A DNA stretch of 64,000 nt from RYN-230 sp963720645 (GTDB lineage: Bacteria > Actinomycetota > Actinomycetes > Streptosporangiales > Streptosporangiaceae). The notes below the pieces were generated by a model. The model worked only from the letters and a program-made list of their open reading frames with translations, did no database searches and had not been told where the DNA came from. Shown one piece after another: positions 36,657 to 45,983 of the stretch. Position 1 is the first letter of the stretch, and every line of letters starts with the position of its first letter. The DNA is taken from NCBI GenBank assembly GCA_963720645.1, contig CAVRFX010000022.1, forward strand, positions 62,001 to 126,000, read 5' to 3'. A program made the position numbers and the translations under genes.

Positions 36657-39622
36657 TCACCGGGCTGCCCATCGTTGCGGCGCACCGTCCGGCGGCAGGG
36701 GGCCGCCCTGCGGTGCGGACCGGCTGACCCCGACCGCGAGCGCGGAGACCAGCACTCCGGCCAGGGCCGTGTACGCGAGCTGGACCGGCGGGCGGAGCTG
36801 GGCGAACCGGGATTCCACGTCGTCGGCAGCGTCGCTGGTCCCCTGCTTGGCCGGCGGAGCCCCCAGGTGATCGTCCCAGGGCACCCGGACGATGGCCCGG
36901 CATCGGCCGCGGACGACGAGTTCAGCCTGCTCGACATGGGCCATGCTGCGCTTGCTCACTCCGTTGATGACCGTGATCGCCTCGTTGCACAGTTCCCCGT
37001 AACCGTGCCCGTCCAGCCACTCCATCGTCATCGCGACGGCCCGGGCCGCGTCGGAGCTGGCCGGGGCGACCAGGATGAGCTGGTCGGCCGCGGACAGGAC
37101 ACGCGCCACCGCTGACGCGCCGGGGTCCGTCAGGGTAAGCGGGTAGCGGGACGCCAGTACGTCGAGCACCCGAGCGTATTCCGCGTCGGCGAGCGCGGCC
37201 CGCCGTCGGGAGTGGAGTCGTGCGCGATGAGATCCAGGCGGCCCCGCCCGCGCTGGCCCGGCACAGCGGGCGGGTCCCCGCTGAGCAGGCCGCGGGCGGT
37301 GCCCGCCGGGGAGGTGCGGGCCATGTCGGTGAGGGACGTCTGGCCCGGGTTGAGGTCCAGGGCCGCGACCGGCTCGCCGCGCAGGCTGGCCAGGACGTCG
37401 GCGAGGACCAGCGTCGTCACCGTCTGGCCGGCGCCGACCGTGCATCCGAGCACCACGATCAGCCGCGGCCCGTGGATCGACAGCTGGACCCGCGCGCGGT
37501 CACGTCGTTCCATGTCGGGCCGACCGGGCCCCTGACCGCCTGGCACGACCCTGACGTGCTCCCGCCAGCTGATGCCACCGCGCTGCTGGCCGGGGCCGCT
37601 CAGCGCCCTTTCCACCAGCGTCGGCCTGACACTGGAACCACCCCGGACCACGACGACGGGCGGCGTCCACGGGCTGGCGAGCGGCGGAGGTGAGCTGGCG
37701 GCCGGTGCGGCAGGCTCGCCCGGCAGGTCCTCGTCCTGCCCGTCCTCATCTCGCTGGCCTTCACCGGGAAGGCCAGCCTCGTGGGCGTCTCCGGCCGGTG
37801 CACCGGGCTCGTCCGGGGCGAGTTCGTGCCCCTCCGCCACGTCGCCGGCGGCAGGATCGTCTGCCGGGGCCAGGTCGTCAGGTGTAGCTGGCTGTTCGGC
37901 CCCGGCTTGCTCACTGGCGCCGCCGGGGGCGTGCGGCTCAGGCTGGAAGCCTGGCTGGGCGAGTGCGGCGTCTTCGGGGAGCGCCTCCGGCGCCGATGCC
38001 GGTGCCGCCGCGGGGGGCGTCACGGCGTCGGGTGCCTCGTCCGGGGCTGCGTCAGGCGCCTTCACCTCAGCCCCGGCTACCCCGGGCTCCGGCACGGCAG
38101 GCCCGTCAGTTTCGTCCCCCGCCCCCTCAGCCCCGGCTACCCCGGGCTCCGCCACCGCGGGCCCGTCAGTTTCGCCCTCCGGTCCCCCGGCATCGGCATC
38201 CGCGGGCTCAGCTACCGCAGGCCCGGCCACCACGGACTCCGCCACCGTGGGCCCGTCAGTTTCGTCCTCCGGCCCCCCGGCATCGGCACCCGCGGGCTCA
38301 GCCACCTCAGCCCCGGCCATCCCGTCCCCGGTGGCCTCAGGAGCGGGCGCGTCAGGAACGGGCGCCTCAGGATCAGCCGTCCGATGCTCAGCCATCTCGC
38401 CTTGTGCCGCCAACGGCTCAGCGTCCCCGGAGTCCGCCGGCTCGGGCTGGAGCGGGCCGATGAAGAATCCGGCCGGTCCCGTGGGCATGCCGGTCAGCGG
38501 TTCCGGCGAGGCCGGCTGGGCCGGCACGCTCACCGCGGGCGAGGCTGGCCTGGCCATTTCTGGCGCGGCCAGTGAATCGGCTCTCCCCATCAGGGACTCT
38601 GGTTCCCCGGGATCTGGGTCCCCCGGGACCGGGGGGACAGGATCCGCCGCAGCCGGGATCGGATCCGCGGCCGCGGGGACCCGGGGCCCCGCGGTCATCG
38701 CCCAGTTCCCGGAGACCGGCGGGGCCGGGGCGGGCGGAACCAGCGGAGTCCAGGCGGGGGCGGCCGGCGCGGTCGAGGCGGGAGCGTGCGGGTCCTTGGC
38801 TGGCCACGCCGCAGGCGGCCGGGGCGGAGCCGCCAGGCCATCGGCCTGCGCCGGCCTGGCGATCTTGTCCTCGGCTGCGGCGGGGAGACCTGGCGTGCCG
38901 TTCGGGAAGGCTGGCCGGGCGGCATGGCGGCCTGCCGCCGGCGCGGGGTGGAGCGGGGGCTGCCGCTCATCGTGGGCTATCTCGGACGGTACGTCGGCCG
39001 CCGTGACCGGCGGCGGCCCCGCCGGGCCCGCCGCGATGGCGGGCCACTGGGTCGCACGACCGCGCCGCCCACCTGCGGTGCGCGGTCGCGGCGCCGGAGC
39101 AGCACCCGGTACGCGGCCGGACGGATGGGCGGGGACGGCCTGCGCGGCGGCTTTGCGGGCGGCCGCCGGACGCACGCGGGCCGGGCGCCGCGCGGCGGCC
39201 GGAGCGTTGGCGGGCACCAGGGCCGGGGCCGCGGCCGGCGACCGGAGAGGCTCCTCATCCCGGCGCCAGACCTTGCCGATGACCACGACGTCGTCTTTCT
39301 CCGCGAGCGGAGCCATCCGGCACCAGATACCCGGTTCACCCAGGTACCGCACCTGGGAAATGACCAGTTCAGGGAGTCTCTTGCTTTCCAGCACGGGACG
39401 CGTGGCGAGCCAGGTGATCACGCCCGGCGGCAGTACGTAGAGCCAGAACAGCGTGTGGTTGAAGGGGAGCCCGAGGATGGTCAGGAGGATCACATACGGG
39501 ACCGTGATCGCCGCGAACACCGCGATCTGGCCAACCGGAACCGGCATCGGCAGCCTGAAGTCGTACAGCTTGTAGAGCCGTTTTTCGATGCGCCAGATGC
39601 TGGTGTAGGTGGGCAGGTCCAC
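36657..39622 (-). CDS. TcpE-like membrane protein fused to a MinD/ParA-like domain (frameshifted near the C-terminus)
   Basis: GTG 39622, behind GGAAGGAG, starts a TcpE domain: TYTSIWRIEKRLYKLYDFRL, two membrane segments (IAVFAAITVPYVILLTILGL, FWLYVLPPGVITWLAT) and CRMAPLAEKDDVVVIGKVWR. A linker of about 560 residues, rich in Ala, Pro, Glu and Asp with repeats around GGPEDETDGP, leads to a Rossmann-like ATPase domain (IVVLGCTVGAGQTVTTLVLA, PVAALDLNPGQTSLTDMART). After one slip near 37,205 it continues with VLDVLASRYPLTLTDPGASA, DQLILVAPASSDAARAV, ITVINGVSKRSMAHVEQAEL and a final membrane segment (LAYTALAGVLVSALAVGVS). The P-loop has Gln where the catalytic Lys should be (GAGQT). Corrected length is about 988 residues. 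Confidence 0.8.
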
Positions 39623-39652
39623 CGGGTGCTCTCCTTCCGGCCGGGGCGGAGA

Positions 39653-39910
39653 TCAGTGGACGCCGAGCGCGTTCGCGATGCCCTGGGCGAGCGTCTGCAC
39701 GATGCTCGGGGTGTAGAAGATCACTGCAATCGCGACGGCGAGCACGAGGAACTGCACAAACCGGATGATTTCCCGAGTGAACAAGAAGAACAGGGCAACG
39801 ATCCCGACAATCCCAAGGAACAGGGGCCCGAACAGCCCCTGCAGGTAGTTCACGAGCCCCGAGGTGCTGAGCGACGACGGGGCCGCGATGATCAGCGATT
39901 GGAACGACAT
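39653..39910 (-). CDS. TcpD-like small membrane protein
   Basis: An 85-residue, almost wholly hydrophobic protein with about two to three membrane segments (FGPLFLGIVGIVALFFLF, FVQFLVLAVAIAVIFYT). Size, topology and location between TcpC- and TcpE-like genes match TcpD of Gram-positive conjugation systems. ATG 39910 has GGAG eight bases upstream. Intact. Confidence 0.8.
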   Translation of the reverse strand: MSFQSLIIAAPSSLSTSGLVNYLQGLFGPLFLGIVGIVALFFLFTREIIRFVQFLVLAVAIAVIFYTPSIVQTLAQGIANALGVH

Positions 39911-39974
39911 CGACTACTCCGGGTTAGGGGGATCACGCCTGGCCGGGCGGAGGCGTGCGGCCTTCGAAGTCTGG

Positions 39975-40976
39975 TCATGGCGACCCCGGCGCCTCGGTAG
40001 CTGCGCTGATGTCCCGGACGTACCAGGTCCCGTTTTGCTGCACGACGGTGAGCGCATAGCTCATCTGGAGCTGGGCAGCCGCCCCGCCCTTAGTGATCTG
40101 GCCCCCCGGGGACCTGGCCGGAACGCTCCAGACGACGGTCGCAATGATATGGCGGGTCGTGCCGCCAGGTGGGACGTTGATGGCAGCTATCGAGTGATAA
40201 TCCACCGCACCCTCGAGCCCGGCCAGCGTCGTGCCGGGGGCCAGGAAACGGCCCAGCGTCACTTGATTACCACTGGCGTAAGCCTGGAAGAACGCCGGAA
40301 GCTGGTTCGTCAGCACGGCCTGGGTGGCGGAGTCGGTACCAGAGTTCGCGGGCGAGGGCAGGGTGGCTCGCCCGGGCGCGGGGAGCCACGCGGGCGCGCT
40401 GGACACGACAAGCCCGTCCGAGGACGCGTAGACAGGCACCCCCAGCTGCATCAGCTGGCCGTTCACCCTGGCCAGGAGCGTCACCACGGCGTGGTGAGCG
40501 TCCTGCACGTCAGTGGTGGCCACCTGCTCGGACTGCAGCACCGAGGTGCCCTGGCCGTTCCAGCCGAGTTGGGGGTCCGATCCGCTAGGCAGGAAGGCGC
40601 CGAGATGGGCTGCACGCTGGCCGGCGTCGTGCGGGTCGTAGTTCAGGTACACCTGCCCGAACTGCATGGCGTAGGCATCCGCGAGGCTCACCGGGAACCC
40701 GTTGGCCGCCGGGGTGGACGCAACCGGGGCCGCCTGCCCCGAGCCAGACTCGTTCGACAGGATCGCAACCACGCCGCGGTACCCGATAAGCAGCAAGACG
40801 GCCCACGCGACGCCGCGGAAGACCCAGACGAGCCAGCGGCCGCCCGCTCCGCCCCAGGTTCGCCCGGAGCGCGAGCGCTTGCCCTGATCGCGTCCGGAAT
40901 ACTCGGTCTCCGCTTCGTAGTCCAGTCCGTGCTCAGCCAAATGCGGACTGCGATCAACGGTTGACCGGCGAACCAT
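39975..40976 (-). CDS. TcpC-like (VirB8-fold) T4SS protein
   Basis: A 333-residue bitopic protein: charged N-terminus, one membrane segment near 48-68 (WLVWVFRGVAWAVLLLIGY), then two extracytoplasmic domains with NTF2/VirB8-like alternation (MQFGQVYLNYDPHDAGQR; QVTLGRFLAPGTTLAGLEGA; TVVQQNGTWYVRDISAA). TcpC anchors to the inner membrane and recruits other parts of the transfer complex. ATG 40976 follows GGAGGTGCG, a strong site, and is the first gene of the seven-gene minus-strand cluster, so the promoter should lie in the 587 bases upstream. Confidence 0.87.
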   Translation of the reverse strand: MVRRSTVDRSPHLAEHGLDYEAETEYSGRDQGKRSRSGRTWGGAGGRWLVWVFRGVAWAVLLLIGYRGVVAILSNESGSGQAAPVASTPAANGFPVSLADAYAMQFGQVYLNYDPHDAGQRAAHLGAFLPSGSDPQLGWNGQGTSVLQSEQVATTDVQDAHHAVVTLLARVNGQLMQLGVPVYASSDGLVVSSAPAWLPAPGRATLPSPANSGTDSATQAVLTNQLPAFFQAYASGNQVTLGRFLAPGTTLAGLEGAVDYHSIAAINVPPGGTTRHIIATVVWSVPARSPGGQITKGGAAAQLQMSYALTVVQQNGTWYVRDISAATEAPGSP

Positions 40977-41563
40977 CGCACCTCCGCCCGTTCCTGCGCA
41001 CGCGCAGCAATGAGTTGCGGTGCCTTCCTATGCCGTCTATCGCCCTATTCTGCGCCATAACCCGCCGACCCGGGAGCCCCTTTCGCGAGGCCCACTGCCC
41101 GATGCGCGGGCAAACAAACCGCCCATTGACCGGTGCGAGAGCACCACGATTGCCATCGTAGGTCTCTGACCTGCGACGATGTCGATACGCAGGTTGGCTA
41201 GGAACTCTCGGTTGGCAGCTGCCAGCGTGCCCCGCAACCCGCAGCAAAATAGTTGCACCCGATGCCTTACGAGGGATCTTAGCGGTATCGGGAGGCCCGG
41301 GCGAGCACTGCAGCGCCCGTGTCGCACGGGCGTCTGGCACGTGTTGCCGTCTGGGTCCCTGCCGCAGTGGGTCCGTCCGATTGCCGGCCGGCGGTGCGAC
41401 TTCACGCACTCTAATACGCCACTCTCCCGAGCCTTAGCGTCCCCAAATCGCCCGGCTTATCGAGCCCCAGAAGGCACGAATCTCACTGCTCACCCACAAG
41501 ACCACTGCCGTACACCGGATTAGCCGCCGGGCGGCTCGGGGAATCGCGCGCAGAGATGGCGGC
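40977..41563. other. Intergenic region upstream of the T4SS cluster
   Basis: No supported gene. The segment is lower in GC than both sides, especially 41,140-41,280 and 41,400-41,520. It must contain the promoter of the seven-gene cluster, but I cannot single out a convincing -35/-10 pair. Open frames at 41,037-41,405 (minus) and 41,179-41,523 (plus) are Arg/Ser/Pro-rich without family resemblance. No tRNA, integrase or att-like direct repeat was found. Confidence 0.6.
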
Positions 41564-42292
41564 TCAGCCCGGAGGACGTGCGACGAAGACCAGCTCACGA
41601 CCGGGCCGGTCGGGTGCGTCACGCAAATCTTCCACGATGAAACCGGCCGCCATCAGGGAATCGGCGACCTCATCGCGCCGCCGGAAGCGCAGCGTCGTCT
41701 CCGAGGTCAGGACCGCGCCGTCCGCCTCGAACACGAAGATCGACTGGAAGGACACCAGGTCACCACGGATGTCGGTCACCTCGGCCCACGACTGGACTGC
41801 GCCGACCCCGGGAACGCGGGCCCGCGACAGCGAGCCGGCGCGATTCCATTCCCGCCATGCACGGGCGGCCGGGTCACGGGTCTCGAAGACCAGGCGCCCA
41901 CCGGGCCGGAGAGCGGCATGCGCACGCCGCAGGGCTGCGTCCCACTCTGCGTCCGTGAGGAAGACCTGAGCGACGTTCCCCGTCATCGTCGCGAGCTCAA
42001 CCTGGAGCGGAGGCAGGCAGGCCGCGTCGCACCGCAGCCAGCGCACCCGCTCGGCGCCAGGCTTGGCCCGGGCCACCTCAAGCGAGGCGGCCGCCGGGTC
42101 CGCGGCAATGACGTCAACGCCACGGCCGGCCAGAAGACAGGCGAAGGTGCCCGTGCCGCACCCGATGTCCAGGACGCTACAGGCCCCGAACTCCGCGACG
42201 ATGGCCGCGTACACCACGAGGTCGTCGCGGTCAGGATCGAGGGGATCGTAGACCCGGGCTAGCCGCGGCTCCTCGAACAGCGCATCGGCCAC
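41564..42292 (-). CDS. Class I SAM-dependent methyltransferase
   Basis: GTG 42292 follows GGAGG with six-base spacing and gives VADALFEEPRLARVYDPLDP, a typical start for this family. SAM-binding motif I is VLDIGCGTGTFACLLAGRG, followed by the acidic DVIAADPAAASLEVARAK, WLRCDAACLPP and HAALRPGGRLVFETRDP. The substrate is unknown. A longer frame to 42352 adds only a Ser/Arg-rich head. It follows ychF by 28 bases on the same strand and may be cotranscribed. Length 242 residues. Confidence 0.88.
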   Translation of the reverse strand: MADALFEEPRLARVYDPLDPDRDDLVVYAAIVAEFGACSVLDIGCGTGTFACLLAGRGVDVIAADPAAASLEVARAKPGAERVRWLRCDAACLPPLQVELATMTGNVAQVFLTDAEWDAALRRAHAALRPGGRLVFETRDPAARAWREWNRAGSLSRARVPGVGAVQSWAEVTDIRGDLVSFQSIFVFEADGAVLTSETTLRFRRRDEVADSLMAAGFIVEDLRDAPDRPGRELVFVARPPG

Positions 42293-42320
42293 GACAACCC
42301 TCCGCAGGCGTGACTGGAGT

Positions 42321-43412
42321 CTAGACGTTGAAGCGGAACTCGACGACGTCACCGTCGCGCATCACGTAGTCCTTGCCCTCAATGCGCACTTTGCCTGCGG
42401 CCCGGGCCGCGGTGAGCGATCCCGCAGCCACCAAGTCGTCGAACGCCACCACTTCCGCCTTGATGAAGCCGCGCTGGAAGTCGGTGTGGATGACGCCCGC
42501 CGCCTCCGGCGCCGTCGCCCCCGCCGGGATCTCCCAGGCCCGGACCTCCTTTGGCCCGGCGGTCAGGAAGGTCATCAGGCCCAGGGCGGCAAATCCCGCG
42601 TGGGCGAGCCGGTTCAGCCCCGGCTCACCCATGCCGAGTTCGGCCGCCATTTCCGCCGCTTCATCCTCGGGCAGTTCGGCCAGCTCCGCCTCGGTCTTCA
42701 CGTCCAGGAAGATCACCTCGGCTGGCGCCACCTGAGCGGCCAGCTTGGCCCGCAGGTCCTCGTCCGCCAGCTCGGCCTCATCCATGTTGAACACGTACAC
42801 GAAAGGCTTCGCAGTCAGCAGGTGAAGATCCCTCAGGTCAGCGAGGTCGATACCGGCCGCGGCCGCCCCGGCGAACAGGGTCGTGCCGCCGTCCAGCATG
42901 TCCTGGGCGGCAGCGGCGGCATCAGCCATCCGCTGTCGTTCCGGGTTCTTGGCGAACTTCGCTTCCTTGGCCAGCCGGGGAACGGCCTTCTCCAGGGTCT
43001 GCAGATCAGCCAGGATCAGTTCGGTTGCCACGGTGTCAACGTCGCGGGCCGGCGACACGTCACCATCGACGTGGCTCACATCCGGGTCGGAGAACACCCG
43101 GACGACCTGGCAGATCGCGTCGGTCTCGCGGATGTGCGCGAGGAACTGGTTGCCTAGCCCCTGGCCCTGCGACGCGCCCCGGACCAGGCCGGCGATGTCC
43201 ACGAAGCGAGCGGTGGCGGGCACGATCCGGGCCGAGTCGTAGAGCCCGGCGAGGACCGCGAGCCGCGGGTCAGGGATGCCGACGATGCCCACATTCGGCT
43301 CGATCGTCGCGAACGGGTAGTTGGAAGCGAGCGCGTTGGCTCTCGTCAACGCGTTGAACAGAGTGGACTTGCCCACGTTGGGCAGGCCGACGATGCCGAT
43401 CGAGAGACTCAC
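42321..43412 (-). CDS. ychF: Redox-regulated ATPase YchF (Obg-like)
   Basis: A 363-residue P-loop protein with GLPNVGKSTLFNALT, ATIEPNVGIVGIPDPRL, VDIAGLVRGASQGQGLGNQF, the NMDE motif (VYVFNMDEAELAD) and a C-terminal TGS domain (GVIHTDFQRGFIKAEVVAFD, DYVMRDGDVVEFRFNV). YchF prefers ATP over GTP and associates with ribosomes. I chose GTG 43412 because SLSIGIVGL is the usual family start; an in-frame GTG at 43436 would add eight residues. Divergent from rmuC over 117 bases. Confidence 0.96.
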   Translation of the reverse strand: MSLSIGIVGLPNVGKSTLFNALTRANALASNYPFATIEPNVGIVGIPDPRLAVLAGLYDSARIVPATARFVDIAGLVRGASQGQGLGNQFLAHIRETDAICQVVRVFSDPDVSHVDGDVSPARDVDTVATELILADLQTLEKAVPRLAKEAKFAKNPERQRMADAAAAAQDMLDGGTTLFAGAAAAGIDLADLRDLHLLTAKPFVYVFNMDEAELADEDLRAKLAAQVAPAEVIFLDVKTEAELAELPEDEAAEMAAELGMGEPGLNRLAHAGFAALGLMTFLTAGPKEVRAWEIPAGATAPEAAGVIHTDFQRGFIKAEVVAFDDLVAAGSLTAARAAGKVRIEGKDYVMRDGDVVEFRFNV

Positions 43413-43529
43413 CTGCGTGAGTCTAGAGCGGGTCACGGGGTGAACCCGCCGGGCCCGGTCCTGGCCGGCGACCCGAGCTCAGCGTGTCGGACGGGAAACT
43501 GTCAGTGCCCGCTGCCACCATGGCCGAAC

Positions 43530-45116
43530 ATGGACGTCTTCTGGATGTTCGCCCTACTCGCGCTGGGGGCCGCAGCCGGCGCCGCTATCGGTTACCTGTA
43601 CGCGCGGGGACGACTGGCCAGCACGACCGCCGACCTCACCGGGCAGGCCAGAGCGGCGGAAGAGCGGGCGCGCGCCGCCCAGGACCGGGCGGCCATCCTG
43701 GAGCGCGCCGCCCAGGAACGGGCCGCACTGATCGACGGCCAGATGGCCGAGCGCTTCCAGGCCATGTCCGCCCAGGCGCTCGACCGCAGCGCCACGATGT
43801 TCCTGGAAATCGCCGAGGGCCGGCTGAGCGCGGCCAACGCCCGCGCCGCCGGCGAACTGGAGAACCGCCGCGCCGCGGTCGAGCACCTGGTTCAGCCTCT
43901 GCGGGACACGCTGGCCAAGGTCGAGGCGCAACTGCGGGAGACCGAGGAAGCGCGGCACCTGTCCCATGCGGCCCTGACCGAGCAGATGAAGATCACCCGG
44001 CAGAGTTCCGACGATCTGCGGGCGCAGACCCAGGCCCTCGTGACCGCCCTGCGGCGGCCGGAAGCACGGGGCCGATGGGGGGAGATGCAGCTGCGCCGGG
44101 TGGTGGAAATGGCGGGGATGATCCCCCGGTGCGACTTCGACGAGCAGGTCAGCGTCCAGTCCGCCGAAGGCGCGTTCCGCCCTGATCTCGTGGTGCGGCT
44201 GGCCGGCGGCAAGAACATCGTGGTGGACTCCAAGGTCTCGCTCGCCGCTTACCTGGAGGCGGCGGAGGCTTCGGACGAGGCGGTCCGGGCGGCGCGCCTG
44301 GATGCCCATGCCCGGCACCTGCGTGAGCACGTGGACCGGCTCGCGGCGAAGTCGTACTGGGCCGCGCTCAGCCCGGCGCCCGAGTTCGTGGTGCTGTTCA
44401 TTCCCGGTGAGGCGTTCCTGGCCCCGGCGCTGGAGCACGACCCGGCACTGCTGGAACACGCCATGGCACGCAAGGTCCACATCGCCACACCCACCACATT
44501 GGTCACGATGCTGCGGACCGCCCAGTACGCGTGGCAGCAGGACGCGCTGGCCGAGAACGCCCGGGCCGCCTTTGACCTGGGCCGCGAGCTCTACGAGCGG
44601 ATCTCCGGCCTGGGACGGCACATGGACCGCCTGGGCCGCGCCCTCACCTCCGCCGTCACCACCTACAACCAGGCCGTTGGGTCGCTGGAGAGCCGGGTCC
44701 TGGTCAGCGCCCGCAAGCTGAACCAGCTCGGCGTGGTGGAGGGGGACCTGGAGACTCCCACCCTGATCGAGGAGGCCACCAGGACGCTGTCCGCCCCCGA
44801 ACTGGCCGCCCCCGAACTGGCCGCCCCCGAACTGGCCGCCCCCGAACTGGCCGCCCCCGAACGGGCTGCGCCTGAGCGGGCCGCGCCCGAACTGGCTGCC
44901 GCCGAACTGGCCGCGCCGGAACTCGCCGCGCCCGAGCCGGAGGCCCCGGAACTGGCCGTCCCCCAGCAGCCGCATCCTCCAGGGTCCCGGCAGGCCGCGC
45001 CCGGCCCACCCGGACCCCGGCCGCCCGGAGCTGGCTCGCCCGGACGCCGAACCGGGGGACGTGATGGCGATACGGGGCAGCAATGGCACGAGCTAAGCCC
45101 CCCGTGCCCAGGCTGA
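43530..45116 (+). CDS. rmuC: DNA recombination protein RmuC
   Basis: ATG 43530 gives an N-terminal membrane segment (MFALLALGAAAGAAIGYLYA), a long coiled coil (about 30-170, Ala/Glu/Arg-rich) and the RmuC core: GRWGEMQLRRVVEMAGMIP, RPDLVVRLAGGKNIVVDSKV, SPAPEFVVLFIPGEAFLAPA and KVHIATPTTLVTMLRTAQYA. RmuC limits inversions at short inverted repeats and has a nuclease-like fold. The last 110 residues are a low-complexity extension with PELAA repeats, which most homologues lack. Its end overlaps the next gene by 34 bases. Intact; frame to 43440 upstream is unlikely coding. Confidence 0.93.
   Translation: MDVFWMFALLALGAAAGAAIGYLYARGRLASTTADLTGQARAAEERARAAQDRAAILERAAQERAALIDGQMAERFQAMSAQALDRSATMFLEIAEGRLSAANARAAGELENRRAAVEHLVQPLRDTLAKVEAQLRETEEARHLSHAALTEQMKITRQSSDDLRAQTQALVTALRRPEARGRWGEMQLRRVVEMAGMIPRCDFDEQVSVQSAEGAFRPDLVVRLAGGKNIVVDSKVSLAAYLEAAEASDEAVRAARLDAHARHLREHVDRLAAKSYWAALSPAPEFVVLFIPGEAFLAPALEHDPALLEHAMARKVHIATPTTLVTMLRTAQYAWQQDALAENARAAFDLGRELYERISGLGRHMDRLGRALTSAVTTYNQAVGSLESRVLVSARKLNQLGVVEGDLETPTLIEEATRTLSAPELAAPELAAPELAAPELAAPERAAPERAAPELAAAELAAPELAAPEPEAPELAVPQQPHPPGSRQAAPGPPGPRPPGAGSPGRRTGGRDGDTGQQWHELSPPCPG
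44796..44963 (+). repeat. 15-bp repeats encoding PELAA
   Basis: About eleven copies of a 15-bp unit (CCGAACTGGCCGCCC and variants) lie in the 3' end of rmuC, encoding PELAA, PERAA and AELAA. The first four are identical, later ones diverged. The unit keeps the reading frame. Confidence 0.93.
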
Positions 45117-45763
45117 GCCTGCTGGCCCGGTCCGGTCACCTGGAGTACGACCGGGTGCTGTTCTTCAGCGACGCCATCTTCGCCATCGCGATCACCCTGC
45201 TGGTCGTCGACATACGGGTGCCCGGGATCGCGGGTTCCGCGGCCGAGCTCAGTGCCGCCAAGAACAACATGATCAGCTTCGGCATCAGTTTCGCGGTGAT
45301 CGGCCTGTTCTGGATGGGTCACCATTCGACCTTCCGCTACATCACGACCCTCGACCGGCCCGTGATCGCCATCAACCTGCTCTTCCTGGGCATCATCGCG
45401 TTCCTGCCGTACCCGACCTCCCTGCTCGGCAGCGCGGACGGCCTGGACCGGGTCGCGACGATCTTCTACTCCGTGTGCATCTCATGCGCCGGGCTCGGCG
45501 AGCTGGCGGTCTGGCTGTACGCGAGCTACGCCAGGGACCTGCTGGTGCCTGGCACGTCTGCTGCGGTGCGCCGCTACATGGCGCTGCGGGTCGCGCGCAT
45601 TCCGGTGGTCTTCCTGCTGTCCATCCCCGTTGCCTTGGTTTCCCCCGTGCTCGCGTCCTACTTCTGGATCATGATCGCGGTGCTCGGACTGGCGCTGGAC
45701 CGTTTCGCCCGCCCGGCTGAGGAGCAGGAAGAGGAGGGGGAGACCGCCGGCCCGGCAGGCTGA
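45083..45763 (+). CDS. TMEM175-family potassium channel-like protein
   Basis: A 226-residue protein with six hydrophobic segments. The first contains the family signature FSDAIFAIAITLLVVDIRVP (F-S-D near residue 29), followed by ISFAVIGLFWMGHHSTFRYI and INLLFLGIIAFLPYPTSLL, the DUF1211/TMEM175 pattern. Bacterial members form tetrameric potassium-leak channels. The acidic tail (EEQEEEGE) is short. ATG 45083 lies inside the end of rmuC, so translational coupling is plausible. Confidence 0.9.
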   Translation: MARAKPPVPRLSLLARSGHLEYDRVLFFSDAIFAIAITLLVVDIRVPGIAGSAAELSAAKNNMISFGISFAVIGLFWMGHHSTFRYITTLDRPVIAINLLFLGIIAFLPYPTSLLGSADGLDRVATIFYSVCISCAGLGELAVWLYASYARDLLVPGTSAAVRRYMALRVARIPVVFLLSIPVALVSPVLASYFWIMIAVLGLALDRFARPAEEQEEEGETAGPAG

Positions 45764-45983
45764 CGCGTCCGGACTGGGCCCGGCGGGACGCATGATCGGC
45801 ACCGCAGGACCGACGGAAAATGCTCCCTGGTCAAACGCGTGACTAATGCATTACCCGGCGTCCGGGGCCCGCAGTGCATCCCGGCGTACGGGCGTGTCAA
45901 TCGACCAGATCGGGCGTCAGGCCGGGGTAGCGTGGCCAGCGACGCCGTCATCGGCACGGCCAGCGCCGGGGAGGGAGCACAGG

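Noticed and set aside
29393..40976. Calling the T4SS cluster an integrative conjugative element
   Set aside because: No integrase, relaxase, replication gene, att repeat or tRNA within the window; mobility is not supported.
41037..41523. Two overlapping frames (minus 41,037-41,405; plus 41,179-41,523) upstream of the T4SS cluster
   Set aside because: Arg/Ser/Pro-rich, mutually overlapping and without motifs; treated as promoter region.
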